Positions 1 to 8,869 of a DNA stretch of 35,137 bases are shown here, piece by piece. Positions within the stretch are counted from its first letter, which is position 1. Every line of letters starts with the position of its first letter. Source of the stretch: Methanobacterium sp. UBA410 (GTDB taxonomy: Archaea; Methanobacteriota; Methanobacteria; Methanobacteriales; Methanobacteriaceae); NCBI GenBank assembly GCA_002498385.1, contig DAHH01000009.1, forward strand, positions 59,669-94,805, written 5' to 3'. The position numbers were made by a program, and so were the translations under genes. Below the pieces are notes generated by a model, which was not told the origin of the DNA, searched no databases, and saw only the letters and a list, made by a program, of their open reading frames with translations.

Positions 1-186
1 ATTAAAATTAAAATTAAAATTAATCATATTAAATAGATTGAAAAGGATTTTTTTAAATTAGACAGCTTAAAAAAACTTATTCAAGAGATTTTATCAAAAA
101 ATTTAAGATTCACGGTTTAAGTTGTAGGATTCGCGGGTTTAAATCAAGGTTTAAACCCCCTTATACTTGAAGTTTTTTTTAAGTTC

Positions 187-214
187 TTCATTTATTTTAA
201 TTCATTTATTTTAA
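187..214. repeat. 14-bp tandem duplication
   Basis: TTCATTTATTTTAA occurs twice head to tail (187-200 and 201-214) with no gap, in the AT-rich spacer downstream of the first glycosyltransferase. The rest of 1-254 is AT-rich non-coding sequence that opens with four copies of a 6-bp AT repeat. Confidence 0.75.
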
Positions 215-240
215 CTTTTAAAACTTTAAAATGATTTATT

Positions 241-270
241 ATGGTTTACCGGGTTTATTCATGGTTTACC
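241..270. repeat. 10-bp duplication spanning a stop codon
   Basis: ATGGTTTACC is present at 241-250 and 261-270, period 20. The second copy lies inside the C-terminal codons of the minus-strand glycosyltransferase and the first lies just past its stop (255-257). Confidence 0.6.
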
Positions 271-1535
271 AGATTATTGTAAGTTTTAACGTACCTATCA
301 ACGATTGTGTCCCATTTGAACTTGTGAATGTCCCTCAAGTTGTTTTTTGAGATCTCTTCCCTTAAAGATTTATCTTTGTAAAGCATCAATATTGCCCTGG
401 CAACTTCATCTGGTTTTGGTGGGGTTAATATTCCATTTCGATTGTTTTCAATTATCTCGGTGGCACCTCCAATGTTGCTTGCAACTACAGGGATGCCAAA
501 TGCCATTGCCTCAAGGTAAACCATTCCAAAAGGTTCCATTCGGGAGGGCATTGCCAGCATATCAACAGAATTCAGGAGGGCCATGTAATTATCGGGATCC
601 AGAAATCCAACAAACTGCACATGATCCTGCAGACTGTATTCATCCACGAGCTTTCTGATCAAGTGGTTTTCCGGAACTTCAAGGGCTATGTAAAGATTCA
701 AGTCAGGTATATCATTTACAATAGTTTTAAGAGCTTCTATGAGAATGTCGCCACCCTTCTTCAACTTGGGGCCACCTGGAAACAGGATGTTGAATTTTTT
801 GTTATCTACAGTATATGTATGAACTTTTTCAGGGAGTGTTTCACCATTTCCAGTTGAATCGGGAATCTTTGAACCTGAAATCCTTGAAACAACCGAGTTC
901 TGGGAAATATCAATACCGTTGGGAATCACTACGCCCTTTTTATCAAGCTCTGATTCTCCAAAGATGTCCCTGGACTCATCGTATAGGTACTGGCTCACAA
1001 ATGTGACTGCATCCATCTTTCTGGAGATCCTTCTTAAAAGTCCGGTGAAAAACCAGTTTGAAAGGGAGGATATCCTTGATTCTGTGTAGTAAAGTGAAAA
1101 CCAGGGTCCATGTATGGTGTTCATCCACTTTTTCTCTTTATTGCCCCTGTAGATTATGGAACTTAGTATGTCAGAGTACTCCAGGTGCGAGTGGATCACT
1201 TCAACCCTGTTGGCATCCAAAAACCTGTTTATCCTGTTTCGGGCCCTGTAAAAATAGATAAACATCAGGAGGATGTTCAGCACCTTAACTGGCCTGGAGT
1301 TTTCAGTTTTAAGGCTTGCATCGGGTTTGAGTATCATCCTGGAAACGCTTTTAAAGTCGAAGAGACTTCCAAGGTCCAGCAGCTGCACGTCCATTTCCTT
1401 GAAGTAGCCATTTATCTCATGGTTTATGATGAGGGATACAGTAACACCCCTTTTAACTAAGCAGGATATTATCTGGCGGACCACATTCTCAGCCCCGCCC
1501 CATCCATCGGATATCAGCACGAAACACACGTTCAT
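255..1535 (-). CDS. GT4-family glycosyltransferase
   Basis: A GT-B fold glycosyltransferase of the GT4 (glycosyl transferases group 1) type, expected to transfer a sugar from a nucleotide-sugar donor to a growing surface glycan at the inner membrane face. The N-terminal glycine loop GWGGAENV near residue 12 and the C-terminal block EPFGMVYLE (E-x7-E type, about residues 334-342), followed by the PVVAS and GG loops, are typical. The length of 426 aa fits the family. The start is placed at the ATG at 1535, with GTGAT just upstream; a GTG three codons earlier is possible. It is the last gene of a minus-strand block of sugar-transfer genes. Donor and acceptor cannot be read from the sequence. Confidence 0.85.
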   Translation of the reverse strand: MNVCFVLISDGWGGAENVVRQIISCLVKRGVTVSLIINHEINGYFKEMDVQLLDLGSLFDFKSVSRMILKPDASLKTENSRPVKVLNILLMFIYFYRARNRINRFLDANRVEVIHSHLEYSDILSSIIYRGNKEKKWMNTIHGPWFSLYYTESRISSLSNWFFTGLLRRISRKMDAVTFVSQYLYDESRDIFGESELDKKGVVIPNGIDISQNSVVSRISGSKIPDSTGNGETLPEKVHTYTVDNKKFNILFPGGPKLKKGGDILIEALKTIVNDIPDLNLYIALEVPENHLIRKLVDEYSLQDHVQFVGFLDPDNYMALLNSVDMLAMPSRMEPFGMVYLEAMAFGIPVVASNIGGATEIIENNRNGILTPPKPDEVARAILMLYKDKSLREEISKNNLRDIHKFKWDTIVDRYVKTYNNLVNHE

Positions 1536-1699
1536 ATCAATCACATAACTTTAAAACTGCTTTAATTTTTTTTATCTTATTAAACTTATTTTATTTTTAG
1601 CTTTTTATTTTGCGTCCAGTAAGTCCTTCTATTTTAAATTCCCTTTTTTTATCTTTGAATTCCCTTTCACCTTGAATTTAGTTGGATAAAAGATGTAAA

Positions 1700-2824
1700 T
1701 TACCACTTTTCAAGGGCATTTGCAAGGTCTTGGGCCATTCTGTCAATGGAAAACTCTTTTTCAGCCAGTTTTCTTGAATTTGAGCCCATAACTTTCAGTT
1801 CATCGGGAATTTTACTTTTAAATTTCATGATGGCATCCACCAAACTTTCAGGCTGGCTGTTTTCTGCTACCAATCCACATCTGTAATCCTTGACAAATTG
1901 GGCAGCATCTCCAACATTTGTTGTTAAAACTGGCTTTCCCATGGCCAGGTACTCTGGAAACTTGGTTGGAGCTGCCACTTCTGTTGCAGGATGGCTTGGT
2001 CTTGGCATCACGAGAACATCACTCAGTGCGTAGTAGTTTGGAACCTCACCCTGGGGAACCTTGGGTATGAACCGGATGTTTCCTTTAGTTTCCTCCTTTT
2101 TACCTCCAACAATAACAAAAGCCACATCAACATCATTTTTTAACTTTTCAGCAGCTTCAATGAAGTTTTCAACACCCTGCCACTTTTCAAAGGCACCAAC
2201 ATATGTGAAAACCATTTTACTTTGGATCTCGAGGTCTTCCTTCATTTTTTGAATCAGATCTTCGTTGACCTTGAAACGATCCAGGTTAATGCCATTGGTA
2301 ACGTAGGCTGTTTTTTCAGGTTTAAGCCCCCTTCCACGTAAATCCTCAACCATTTTATGGGATACGCAGGTTATCCTGTCCACAAAGTGAAAGTTCAGAA
2401 AGTCTATAAGTTTCAGGCGCAAAAACCACCCAACAAAACGGGGGTTGTACTTAAAACCATCCTCCAGAAGGAGAAACTCCTTAACCATGTCGCCGTGCCT
2501 GTCCAGAACGAACTTGGGACCCTTGAACTTGGTTAAAAACAGCACAGCCTGGGTTAGCTGACCGTTGCAGAACACAAGATCGTATTCTCCTTCTTTCAGC
2601 TTTTTGAAGTACTTGGAGTAAAGGTTGAATGGGGTAACCTTAACCATTTCATATTTAAATGGAATATCTGCAAGTATTTTTTCGTTGCACTCTCCCTTGT
2701 GGGTGTAAATGACAAAATCCATCTCATGTCCAAGGGATTTTATCAATTTAGCCACCTTGATCTTCCTTATCCATGCTGAATAATCGTCGGTTGGAGCACC
2801 AACCTTAACGCTGAGTATCCTCAT
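1700..2824 (-). CDS. GT4-family glycosyltransferase
   Basis: A 374-aa GT-B glycosyltransferase. The N-terminal half carries an acceptor-binding Rossmann domain, including a YDLVFCNGQ segment. The C-terminal half has the donor-site pattern FTYVGAFEKWQG, then FVIVGG, then VLVMPRPSHPATEVAAPTK and PEYLAMGKPV, as in GT4 enzymes. The acidic pair of the donor loop is modified compared with the classic E-x7-E. A GGTGA ribosome binding site precedes the ATG at 2824. It lies between two other glycosyltransferase-like genes on the same strand with 130-150 bp gaps, so it may be co-transcribed with them. Likely role: assembly of surface polysaccharide or S-layer glycan. The specific linkage is unknown. 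Confidence 0.83.
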   Translation of the reverse strand: MRILSVKVGAPTDDYSAWIRKIKVAKLIKSLGHEMDFVIYTHKGECNEKILADIPFKYEMVKVTPFNLYSKYFKKLKEGEYDLVFCNGQLTQAVLFLTKFKGPKFVLDRHGDMVKEFLLLEDGFKYNPRFVGWFLRLKLIDFLNFHFVDRITCVSHKMVEDLRGRGLKPEKTAYVTNGINLDRFKVNEDLIQKMKEDLEIQSKMVFTYVGAFEKWQGVENFIEAAEKLKNDVDVAFVIVGGKKEETKGNIRFIPKVPQGEVPNYYALSDVLVMPRPSHPATEVAAPTKFPEYLAMGKPVLTTNVGDAAQFVKDYRCGLVAENSQPESLVDAIMKFKSKIPDELKVMGSNSRKLAEKEFSIDRMAQDLANALEKW

Positions 2825-2955
2825 TTTTTCACCAGAAGTTATCGCAGTTATCGTTATTTAGTTTTTGAAAAATTTAAATCTGAATATTTTATAATCGATA
2901 TCATTGTAATTTTTAGGTTTACACATTAAATTAAATTTAGATATAAGGGTTAAAA

Positions 2956-4176
2956 TCAGTCAGACCATACGCCCCGAAGTTTTTCAGCTATTCTGTCAAG
3001 GCTCATCTTTTCCTGGCCCTTCTTCAGGTTCAGTTTCTGCCGATTGTACCTCTCTTTATCCTGTTTTTCAATTAAATTCAGGACCAGATCCTTTACTTCA
3101 CCATAATCCCTGCATAAATATCCTATATCCCCCATTAAATCAAAGTAGTACTGGAAGAGTGGATTTTTTATTGCTATAATTGGTTTCAGGTAGGACACAG
3201 CATCGAAGAAAACACCGCTTGCAGCAAACCTGTATGCTGTGGGTTTATGGAGAAACATGGCGTAATCAATTTTTTCCATGTAATCATCGTAGTCTTCCTG
3301 TTTTAAGGGAGTTTTAGAGGCAACTAAAAGGGAGTTCTCCTCAGGTTTAATTGTAATCTCCCCTTCAGGTACGTGCCCAACCACAACAAAACTAACATCT
3401 TTTTTTTGAGCTTTAAGGCTGGATTTCACGTCATTTGAAAGTTTAATAAAATCTTCTATCCCCTTTTTGCGGTAACCAACACCTAGAAAACCGAACGTGA
3501 TTTTATCTTCCTTTGCAGTACTAAGCTTTGAACTGTAGTTCTCAGGTTCCTTGTTTTCTAAAACTTTAGGTTCTCCATTCTGCGCGTGATCTCCAGTTTC
3601 TTCATGGCCTTTGAAGATGTAAGGATGGTCGATGTATGCTGTGTAGGGCTCCAGTTCTGGTAACTCCCTTAAAAGTTCGTTCTGGATTGTTTTTCCTAAA
3701 AGGAGGTACCTGAGTCTTGGGGTGTTGAATAGTTTTAACCAGATCCTCAACCAAAATATCACGTTCCTGGAATGGGGCACGCTGGTGATGGAGTCAAGCA
3801 CGATGTGCGGTACAGTCAGCACCCTGATATCTTTGTACCGCCTCAGGAGGAACTTAGCAGCAATCAGAGTGGGGCTTGTCAGCGATGAAAATATCAGGTC
3901 CCTGCAGTTTCTGGATGCGGCAAGCTCAAAGACTTTCCCTGTCAACCTGAACTCCCTGCGGGATCTTTCCCAGTCCGCATCTTCCTTGGGTGGAACCTCC
4001 ACTTCCATGTGGGATATCTGAACATCACTTAATAAGTTCTTAACATTTTTGATGTGCTCTTTCTCGGCTATAAAAAGGATTTCATCGTTGAAGGCCTTTT
4101 TTACAACTTTTATGAAGGCAGAGTTGAACTCTGCATGTTCAAATCCTATGCACTGGGGTTCGAATATGATTATCAT
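2956..4176 (-). CDS. putative GT-B glycosyltransferase, divergent
   Basis: A 406-aa soluble protein with the outline of a GT-B glycosyltransferase but without a clean GT4 signature. The N-terminus IIIFEPQCIGFEHAEFN looks like a conserved opening motif. The C-terminal half has a GFLGVGYRKKGIEDF segment (donor-domain first strand and glycine loop), VVVGH, and a late F-D-A-V-S-Y-L-K-P-I stretch where GT-B enzymes have their donor-site helix. I chose the ATG at 4176. A TTG at 4227 would add 17 residues, but that leader contains a 13-bp tandem duplication typical of the non-coding spacers here. It sits in the minus-strand glycosyltransferase block. Function is inferred from fold resemblance and context only. 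Confidence 0.65.
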   Translation of the reverse strand: MIIIFEPQCIGFEHAEFNSAFIKVVKKAFNDEILFIAEKEHIKNVKNLLSDVQISHMEVEVPPKEDADWERSRREFRLTGKVFELAASRNCRDLIFSSLTSPTLIAAKFLLRRYKDIRVLTVPHIVLDSITSVPHSRNVIFWLRIWLKLFNTPRLRYLLLGKTIQNELLRELPELEPYTAYIDHPYIFKGHEETGDHAQNGEPKVLENKEPENYSSKLSTAKEDKITFGFLGVGYRKKGIEDFIKLSNDVKSSLKAQKKDVSFVVVGHVPEGEITIKPEENSLLVASKTPLKQEDYDDYMEKIDYAMFLHKPTAYRFAASGVFFDAVSYLKPIIAIKNPLFQYYFDLMGDIGYLCRDYGEVKDLVLNLIEKQDKERYNRQKLNLKKGQEKMSLDRIAEKLRGVWSD

Positions 4177-4210
4177 GGCTACGTTTTTCAAGTTTTTTGT
4201 TATATGATTT

Positions 4211-4238
4211 AATGATCTGATATTCAATGATCTAATAT
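4211..4238. repeat. 13-bp tandem duplication upstream of a GT gene
   Basis: AATGATCTGATAT (4211-4223) and AATGATCTAATAT (4226-4238), one mismatch, period 15. Its position just upstream of the ATG at 4176 argues that this stretch is leader, not coding. Confidence 0.6.
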
Positions 4239-4286
4239 CTATCTTCTAACTTTATAAGTAAAAATAAAAAGATATTGTAAAGTACA

Positions 4287-5732
4287 TTAATAAGCTGAAA
4301 TCCAAGATTTCTGTAAAATACCTAAAAGGGGAATGTAAGGTAAAAGATAAGAACTGTAATAAACTCTCACGATCATAATTAAGGTCATCGCTAAAAATAC
4401 AACTATAAAAATTGTTAAAATTGAATTAAAATTTTTTGTCTTCTTGAACTCAAGGCCCTTTCCACGTATAGAAATCCTTTTTTTTGTATTGTAAAATAAT
4501 AAGAAGAGCAAAGGAGCTACTGGAATGAAATATCTACCCTGTATACCCTTCAAGATACCATTCCCAAATGGTGTCCAACTTAAGTATGAAACATAGATAA
4601 TTCCTCCTAAAACTAGCACTAAGGGTGCAAGCATAATTGTTTTATCTTTTAAACTTACTTTTAACCCTTCTTTCTTATCCATTAAAGCAATCAGGATTAA
4701 TATCAAGATATATAGATATGAAAGACGAGTTGGGGTTGCGAACCCTCCTACAGTACCCACAAAACCTATTGTATAAAGTTTTTCAGAGAAGAACGTGTTT
4801 GTTAAAAGTTGGAAGAATCCCACTGGATTTTCAGCTATATCTGGGATATGGTAACTTTCCCCTGTTACAAGCCTGTTATCAGCGCTCATATGATTTGGGG
4901 TTGAAACTCCTGCTCCCAGGTAACTCCACGATCCAAGGATTGTAAGAGCAGTGAAGAAAACAATAAAGTATGTAAGAAACATTTTTTTCTTATTTCTAAA
5001 CTTATATGATGGGATCATAAAAACTAAAAGCGTTAAAACGATGTAAATTTGTTTTGAGAGAGATAACAAACATGTTAATGTAAACAATATAACTATATCC
5101 TTTTCTGTAATAATTTTTTTCTTATTGTCTAAAGCAAGTTTTAAGAAAAATGCAATAACAAGGAAAGAAATCCCTAGGGTAAAACTGTCCGCAGAGAGTG
5201 ATGCGGCCTGTAAAATGGTCATGGGCATTAAACCTAACAGTAAGAAAACCCATTTATGGACTGGTGTTATTTTGATGGTAAGGTAAACCAAAAATAGCCA
5301 TACCAGTAAATTGGCAAGCCTGCACAGATACATCAGAAGAAGTGGAGATGAATTAAAAATTTTTCCAATATCCACAGTAAATGCAGCTGCCATATATGGA
5401 ACAGGAGGATATCCTATAATACCATTTATAGTTATCCTGTCGTTGTTGTTAAGGGGTAAACCAAGTGAGGAGGAAGAATCTTCCACTAAATGATCATACT
5501 TGAAATTTGTTCCAAATTGATTTAATGTAGTATCTACACTTTTCGGAATGTACCCTCCACCATTAGGTTCAGGTATTAACTTTCCATCGCTCACCTGGAA
5601 TATTTTATCGAAATGTAAAGGTTCATCTGCAACTTGAAATGGAGGAACCGTAACCAGGAAGCATAAACCATAAATTAACCCGATTATAATGAACAACATC
5701 TGTGGACTTGCGTTTCTGATTTTACCAAACAT
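4287..5732 (-). CDS. DUF2142 polytopic membrane protein
   Basis: A 481-aa integral membrane protein with about ten or more hydrophobic helices. The first helix ends in PPFQVADEPLHF, the opening signature of the DUF2142 family, and a loop ASLSADSFT near the middle matches the family's second conserved site. DUF2142 proteins resemble GT-C glycosyltransferases, which use lipid-linked sugar donors on the outer face of the membrane, and they occur in polysaccharide loci. The acidic residues in the first extracellular loop (ADEP) would be the catalytic candidates. In this cluster, which has a flippase but no obvious Wzy polymerase, the protein is a candidate for late glycan transfer or polymerisation; that role is inference. 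Confidence 0.8.
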   Translation of the reverse strand: MFGKIRNASPQMLFIIIGLIYGLCFLVTVPPFQVADEPLHFDKIFQVSDGKLIPEPNGGGYIPKSVDTTLNQFGTNFKYDHLVEDSSSSLGLPLNNNDRITINGIIGYPPVPYMAAAFTVDIGKIFNSSPLLLMYLCRLANLLVWLFLVYLTIKITPVHKWVFLLLGLMPMTILQAASLSADSFTLGISFLVIAFFLKLALDNKKKIITEKDIVILFTLTCLLSLSKQIYIVLTLLVFMIPSYKFRNKKKMFLTYFIVFFTALTILGSWSYLGAGVSTPNHMSADNRLVTGESYHIPDIAENPVGFFQLLTNTFFSEKLYTIGFVGTVGGFATPTRLSYLYILILILIALMDKKEGLKVSLKDKTIMLAPLVLVLGGIIYVSYLSWTPFGNGILKGIQGRYFIPVAPLLFLLFYNTKKRISIRGKGLEFKKTKNFNSILTIFIVVFLAMTLIMIVRVYYSSYLLPYIPLLGILQKSWISAY

Positions 5733-6070
5733 ACTATACTTCTTAGATCATTTCGTTTAATAAAGATTGGGATTACTCATTTTCCATTAAAGATTATAAT
5801 TTAAGTAACTGCTTATTTAATGAACAATTTTTTCAGGTTAAGAGGCGATTTTAAAACTTTTTTTCATGTTCTCTTTTGCCCTTGAATTTTACTTTTAACA
5901 TTAGTTTGAATTCTTTCAAGGGGCGTGCAAGCACTGGTCCATAAATTCAGAAAAAAATAAGTTGAACGTAAATGGAGCATAAAATTGAATAAAAAAATTT
6001 GTATAACAAAATTTAATTCATTTATTACTTTGTAAACATGGTTTGTTTAATATTTTTAATCTCACTTTTT
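5733..6070. other. 338-bp non-coding spacer
   Basis: AT-rich sequence between two minus-strand genes. On the minus strand a roughly 31-codon open stretch ending near 5855 has a basic, glycosyltransferase-tail-like composition, but it has no start codon. I see no convincing gene, RNA or hairpin. Confidence 0.5.
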
Positions 6071-7138
6071 TTAATGTTCATTTTTTAAGGTTTTTTTACC
6101 ATACATTAATCCATGAATGGCTCCCTTTGAAAAATTCTTCATTCTGTCCAAACTTTCCCTTTTTTTCAGGCTGTTGTAGAAACAATCAAAGTTTCTGCGC
6201 CAGAAGAGGTAGCCGAAAAAGTATAAGATGAAAGATAAATATTCTTTTCCTGTTGCATTCTTCTTCATGAACCAGACCTTGTTTCTGGTGTAGTAATAAA
6301 GCTTAACTGGGCTGTCGAACGATGCGGATACCTTGTGCCAGATCCTGGCTTCTGGAACGTAAACTGCCCTGTAACCTGCTAGGGACCCCCTCTTACAGAG
6401 GTCGGTCTCTTCCCAGTAGGCGAAGTATTTGGTGTCAAAGAAACCTATTTTATTCAGTAACTCCCTTTTTGCAAACAAACAGGACCCTTCAACGTAATCG
6501 ACATCCCTTATCCTGTTGTACTGGCCTTTATCTTCTTCATTCACACCAACAGCATGAGGTTTGCCTTTAGACATGTTTACAAGGCCGCCGGCAAAAGCTA
6601 TAACATTTTTTTTGCTGTAGTAATATGTTTTAGGGCCTAAAAATCCAATTTCATCGTCTGAAACCGCCACCTTCAACATTTCCCTTAGAAAACCTTTATC
6701 GACCACTGTATCATTGTTTAAGAGGAGAATGTAATCTGTTTTAAGGTTTTTTAGAGCATACTCCAATCCCACGTTGTTTCCACCGGAAAATCCAAGATTT
6801 TCTTTGTTTTCTATAACAACCAATTTTTTGTTGGAGGGTAAGACAGAGATCTCTGTTTTATCTTTTTTTATCTTTGATTCATCCTTCAGGTCTTTTTCGC
6901 TGTATCTGAAGATCGTTAATGGTTTGTTTTCTGGATCGTAGCTGAAAAACGGTGACTCAACCTTTAGTTTTCCCTGGCAGTACTTCTCTATTCTTTCAAC
7001 GGAGTCGTCCGTGGAGTGGTTGTCCACCAGAACCACGTTGTAATGAGGGTAGTCTATTTTGTAGAGGGATTCAAGACATTCTAAAGTGTCCTTCCACCCG
7101 TTCCAGTTGATTATTATGATTGTAACGTTGGGATTCAT
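6071..7138 (-). CDS. GT2-family glycosyltransferase
   Basis: A GT-A fold, GT2-family transferase of 355 aa. The N-terminal strand VTIIIINWNGWKDTLECLESL is the standard nucleotide-binding start. It is followed by VVLVDNHSTDDS, the SGGNNVGLE segment and the LLLNNDTVV metal-binding (DxD-equivalent) site. The later YWEETDLCKRG supplies the E-D pair seen in rhamnosyltransferase-like GT2 enzymes (WbbL type). An insertion of about 40 polar residues (roughly 55-100) lies between the second strand and the NNxG motif. An AGGTGC ribosome binding site precedes the ATG. It is the second gene of the minus-strand block starting at 7728 and probably adds one sugar to the surface glycan. Confidence 0.87.
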   Translation of the reverse strand: MNPNVTIIIINWNGWKDTLECLESLYKIDYPHYNVVLVDNHSTDDSVERIEKYCQGKLKVESPFFSYDPENKPLTIFRYSEKDLKDESKIKKDKTEISVLPSNKKLVVIENKENLGFSGGNNVGLEYALKNLKTDYILLLNNDTVVDKGFLREMLKVAVSDDEIGFLGPKTYYYSKKNVIAFAGGLVNMSKGKPHAVGVNEEDKGQYNRIRDVDYVEGSCLFAKRELLNKIGFFDTKYFAYWEETDLCKRGSLAGYRAVYVPEARIWHKVSASFDSPVKLYYYTRNKVWFMKKNATGKEYLSFILYFFGYLFWRRNFDCFYNSLKKRESLDRMKNFSKGAIHGLMYGKKTLKNEH

Positions 7139-7203
7139 GTTGCACCTGATAATGATTGATGAATGAATTGAGCAAGTGAAGTTTTAATTAAACTTTTTGA
7201 TGG

Positions 7204-7728
7204 TTAAAGATCCTTCATCCTCTTTGCTGGAACACCAGCATAGAACCCGCCAGGTTCACAGTCTTTGGCAACCACGGCCCCTGCAGCGATGATGCAGTCT
7301 TTCCCTACTGTGACTCCAGGAAGGATGGTGGCCCGTGCACCTATCCAGCAGTTGTCCTCAACGGTTATTGGGAGGCCGTAGGAATCGCCAATTTTGTTTT
7401 CTCCATTTTCAGTATGTATTTTGTGGGTGGAGGTGCAAAACAATACTTCCATTGCTATAAAACAGTTTTTACCTATTTTTATAGGGGCTAAACCATCAAA
7501 AAAGCAGTTGTAATTCACGAAAGTGTTGGAACCTATTTTTATATCGGATCCTCCCATGAAAGAACCTGGGAATATACTCCCCTCAATTTCAAGGCCCCAC
7601 TGTTTATACAGAAACATTCTGATCCTTTTTGGGGTGATCTTAGAAGCAGCTATTTTATTGATGAATAAATCTCTTAGAAAAGTAGAACTACCCTTATTTT
7701 TATTAGTTACACTGAAATTAAAATTCAT
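7204..7728 (-). CDS. hexapeptide-repeat acyltransferase (WcaF/MaaT-like)
   Basis: A 174-aa left-handed beta-helix acyltransferase, probably an O-acetyltransferase that modifies a sugar of the surface glycan with acetyl-CoA. Hexapeptide repeats run from about residue 50: IKIGSNTFVNYN, IKIGKNCFIAMEV, ITVEDNCWIGARATILPGVTVGKDCIIAAGAVV, ending in the YAGVPAKRMKDL tail common to the maltose/galactoside acetyltransferase group. The histidine in CTSTHKI (about residue 102) is the likely catalytic base. No ribosome binding site precedes the ATG and a TATA box lies about 27 bp upstream, so the mRNA is probably leaderless. It heads the minus-strand block and is divergent from the next GT2 gene. Confidence 0.85.
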   Translation of the reverse strand: MNFNFSVTNKNKGSSTFLRDLFINKIAASKITPKRIRMFLYKQWGLEIEGSIFPGSFMGGSDIKIGSNTFVNYNCFFDGLAPIKIGKNCFIAMEVLFCTSTHKIHTENGENKIGDSYGLPITVEDNCWIGARATILPGVTVGKDCIIAAGAVVAKDCEPGGFYAGVPAKRMKDL

Positions 7729-7750
7729 AAATAAATATTTATGCCATCTC

Positions 7751-7760
7751 TATTTATATG
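7751..7760 (-). promoter_or_regulatory. TATA box for the acyltransferase block
   Basis: On the minus strand this reads CATATAAATA, centred about 27 bp from the ATG at 7728. That is the spacing expected for an archaeal TATA box driving a leaderless transcript. The weakness of any ribosome binding site agrees. Confidence 0.45.
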
Positions 7761-7860
7761 TTTTAACGTGGATACTACGTTTTTTTTTAAACATGTAGGA
7801 AAAAATATTGAAAATTATATGATTTTCGCACAACAGTTTAGTGAAATCCATATTTAACTA

Positions 7861-7868
7861 TTTATAAA
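7861..7868 (+). promoter_or_regulatory. candidate TATA box for the plus-strand GT block
   Basis: TTTATAAAA-like sequence about 80 bp ahead of the ATG at 7945. It would give a leader of roughly 50 nt carrying the GGAG ribosome binding site at 7936-7939. Confidence 0.35.
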
Positions 7869-7944
7869 ACCTAAAACTTTAATTTATTGAGTCAAATTTG
7901 AATTGCCAGTAAAATATTATAAGTAACGATTGAATGGAGTTAAC

Positions 7945-8778
7945 ATGAATTTTAAAGCACCTGAAATATCCGTTATAATCCTGAATTATAAAAATGCCGA
8001 ATTAACTACAAAATGTGTTGAACATCTAATCAGATCTGCAGAGGAAGCAGAAATCCCAATTCAAACGATAATTGTGGATAACAGTGCTCCTGAAACTGCA
8101 GATATACTTAAAAAACTTTTACCTCAGGACGATGTTGAGATCATTGAAAACCATGAGAACATGGGCTTTTCAAAGGCGAACAATCAGGGCATTCATGTAA
8201 GCAAAGGTAAATACATTCTCCTCTTGAACAACGATGCATTTGTAAACTCTGAATGTTTAAAGGGAGGAATAAAATATTTAGAAGAACATGATGACTGTGG
8301 GATATGGGCTCCAAAGCTTGTTGGGGAAGATGGTTCCTTTCAGGTTTCATGTGCTCGTTTACCGTCCATAAAGGGTTTGATCGGGGAATATTTGCTTTTA
8401 GATAACTACGACTGGTATCCTGGCCTTGCTGAATGGACAGAACCCCACGATGTTGGCAACGTTATCGGTGCTTACATGTTAATAAAAAGATCCATTGTGG
8501 AGAAAGTTGGAATGCTTGACGAGGACTTTTTCTTCACGGTTGAGGATGTTGACTACTGTAAAAGGGTTCATGAAGCTGGATTTTCAGTTGTCTATGATCC
8601 AAAGTTCAGTGTGGTGCACATAAGCGGAGCATCCCAGGATAAAGGATGGGTTAATGATCCATACATGCACACCAATCGTGTTCTCTACTTTCAAAAGAAT
8701 CACGGTAACTTAAAGGCAGCCTTGGCTTCATTAATTATAAAACTGGGATTGAAGAGAATGAAAAGAAAATTAGGGTAG
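7945..8778 (+). CDS. GT2-family glycosyltransferase
   Basis: A GT2 (rhamnosyltransferase-like) enzyme of 277 aa. The order of motifs is ISVIILNYKN, TIIVDNSAPE, GFSKANNQGI, LLLNNDAFV (metal site) and FFFTVEDVDYCKR (the acidic pair before the acceptor helix). This matches the 6071-7138 enzyme in architecture, but this protein is shorter and the two are not close copies. The ATG at 7945 has GGAG five bases upstream; an in-frame TTG at 7930 lies before that site and is unlikely. First gene of a three-gene plus-strand block (glycosyltransferase, methyltransferase, glycosyltransferase). Confidence 0.87.
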   Translation: MNFKAPEISVIILNYKNAELTTKCVEHLIRSAEEAEIPIQTIIVDNSAPETADILKKLLPQDDVEIIENHENMGFSKANNQGIHVSKGKYILLLNNDAFVNSECLKGGIKYLEEHDDCGIWAPKLVGEDGSFQVSCARLPSIKGLIGEYLLLDNYDWYPGLAEWTEPHDVGNVIGAYMLIKRSIVEKVGMLDEDFFFTVEDVDYCKRVHEAGFSVVYDPKFSVVHISGASQDKGWVNDPYMHTNRVLYFQKNHGNLKAALASLIIKLGLKRMKRKLG

Positions 8779-8869
8779 AAAAGAATATGGGAATATTGAA
8801 TAATTTTTTTAAAGTTAAATTAATTACGTAATATTGGAAAAAAGTTAATAATTTCATCAGGTGTCCTAA

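Noticed and set aside
5855..5950. Possible glycosyltransferase C-terminal fragment on the minus strand
   Set aside because: Only about 31 codons, and a second frame looks equally protein-like; not separable from chance.
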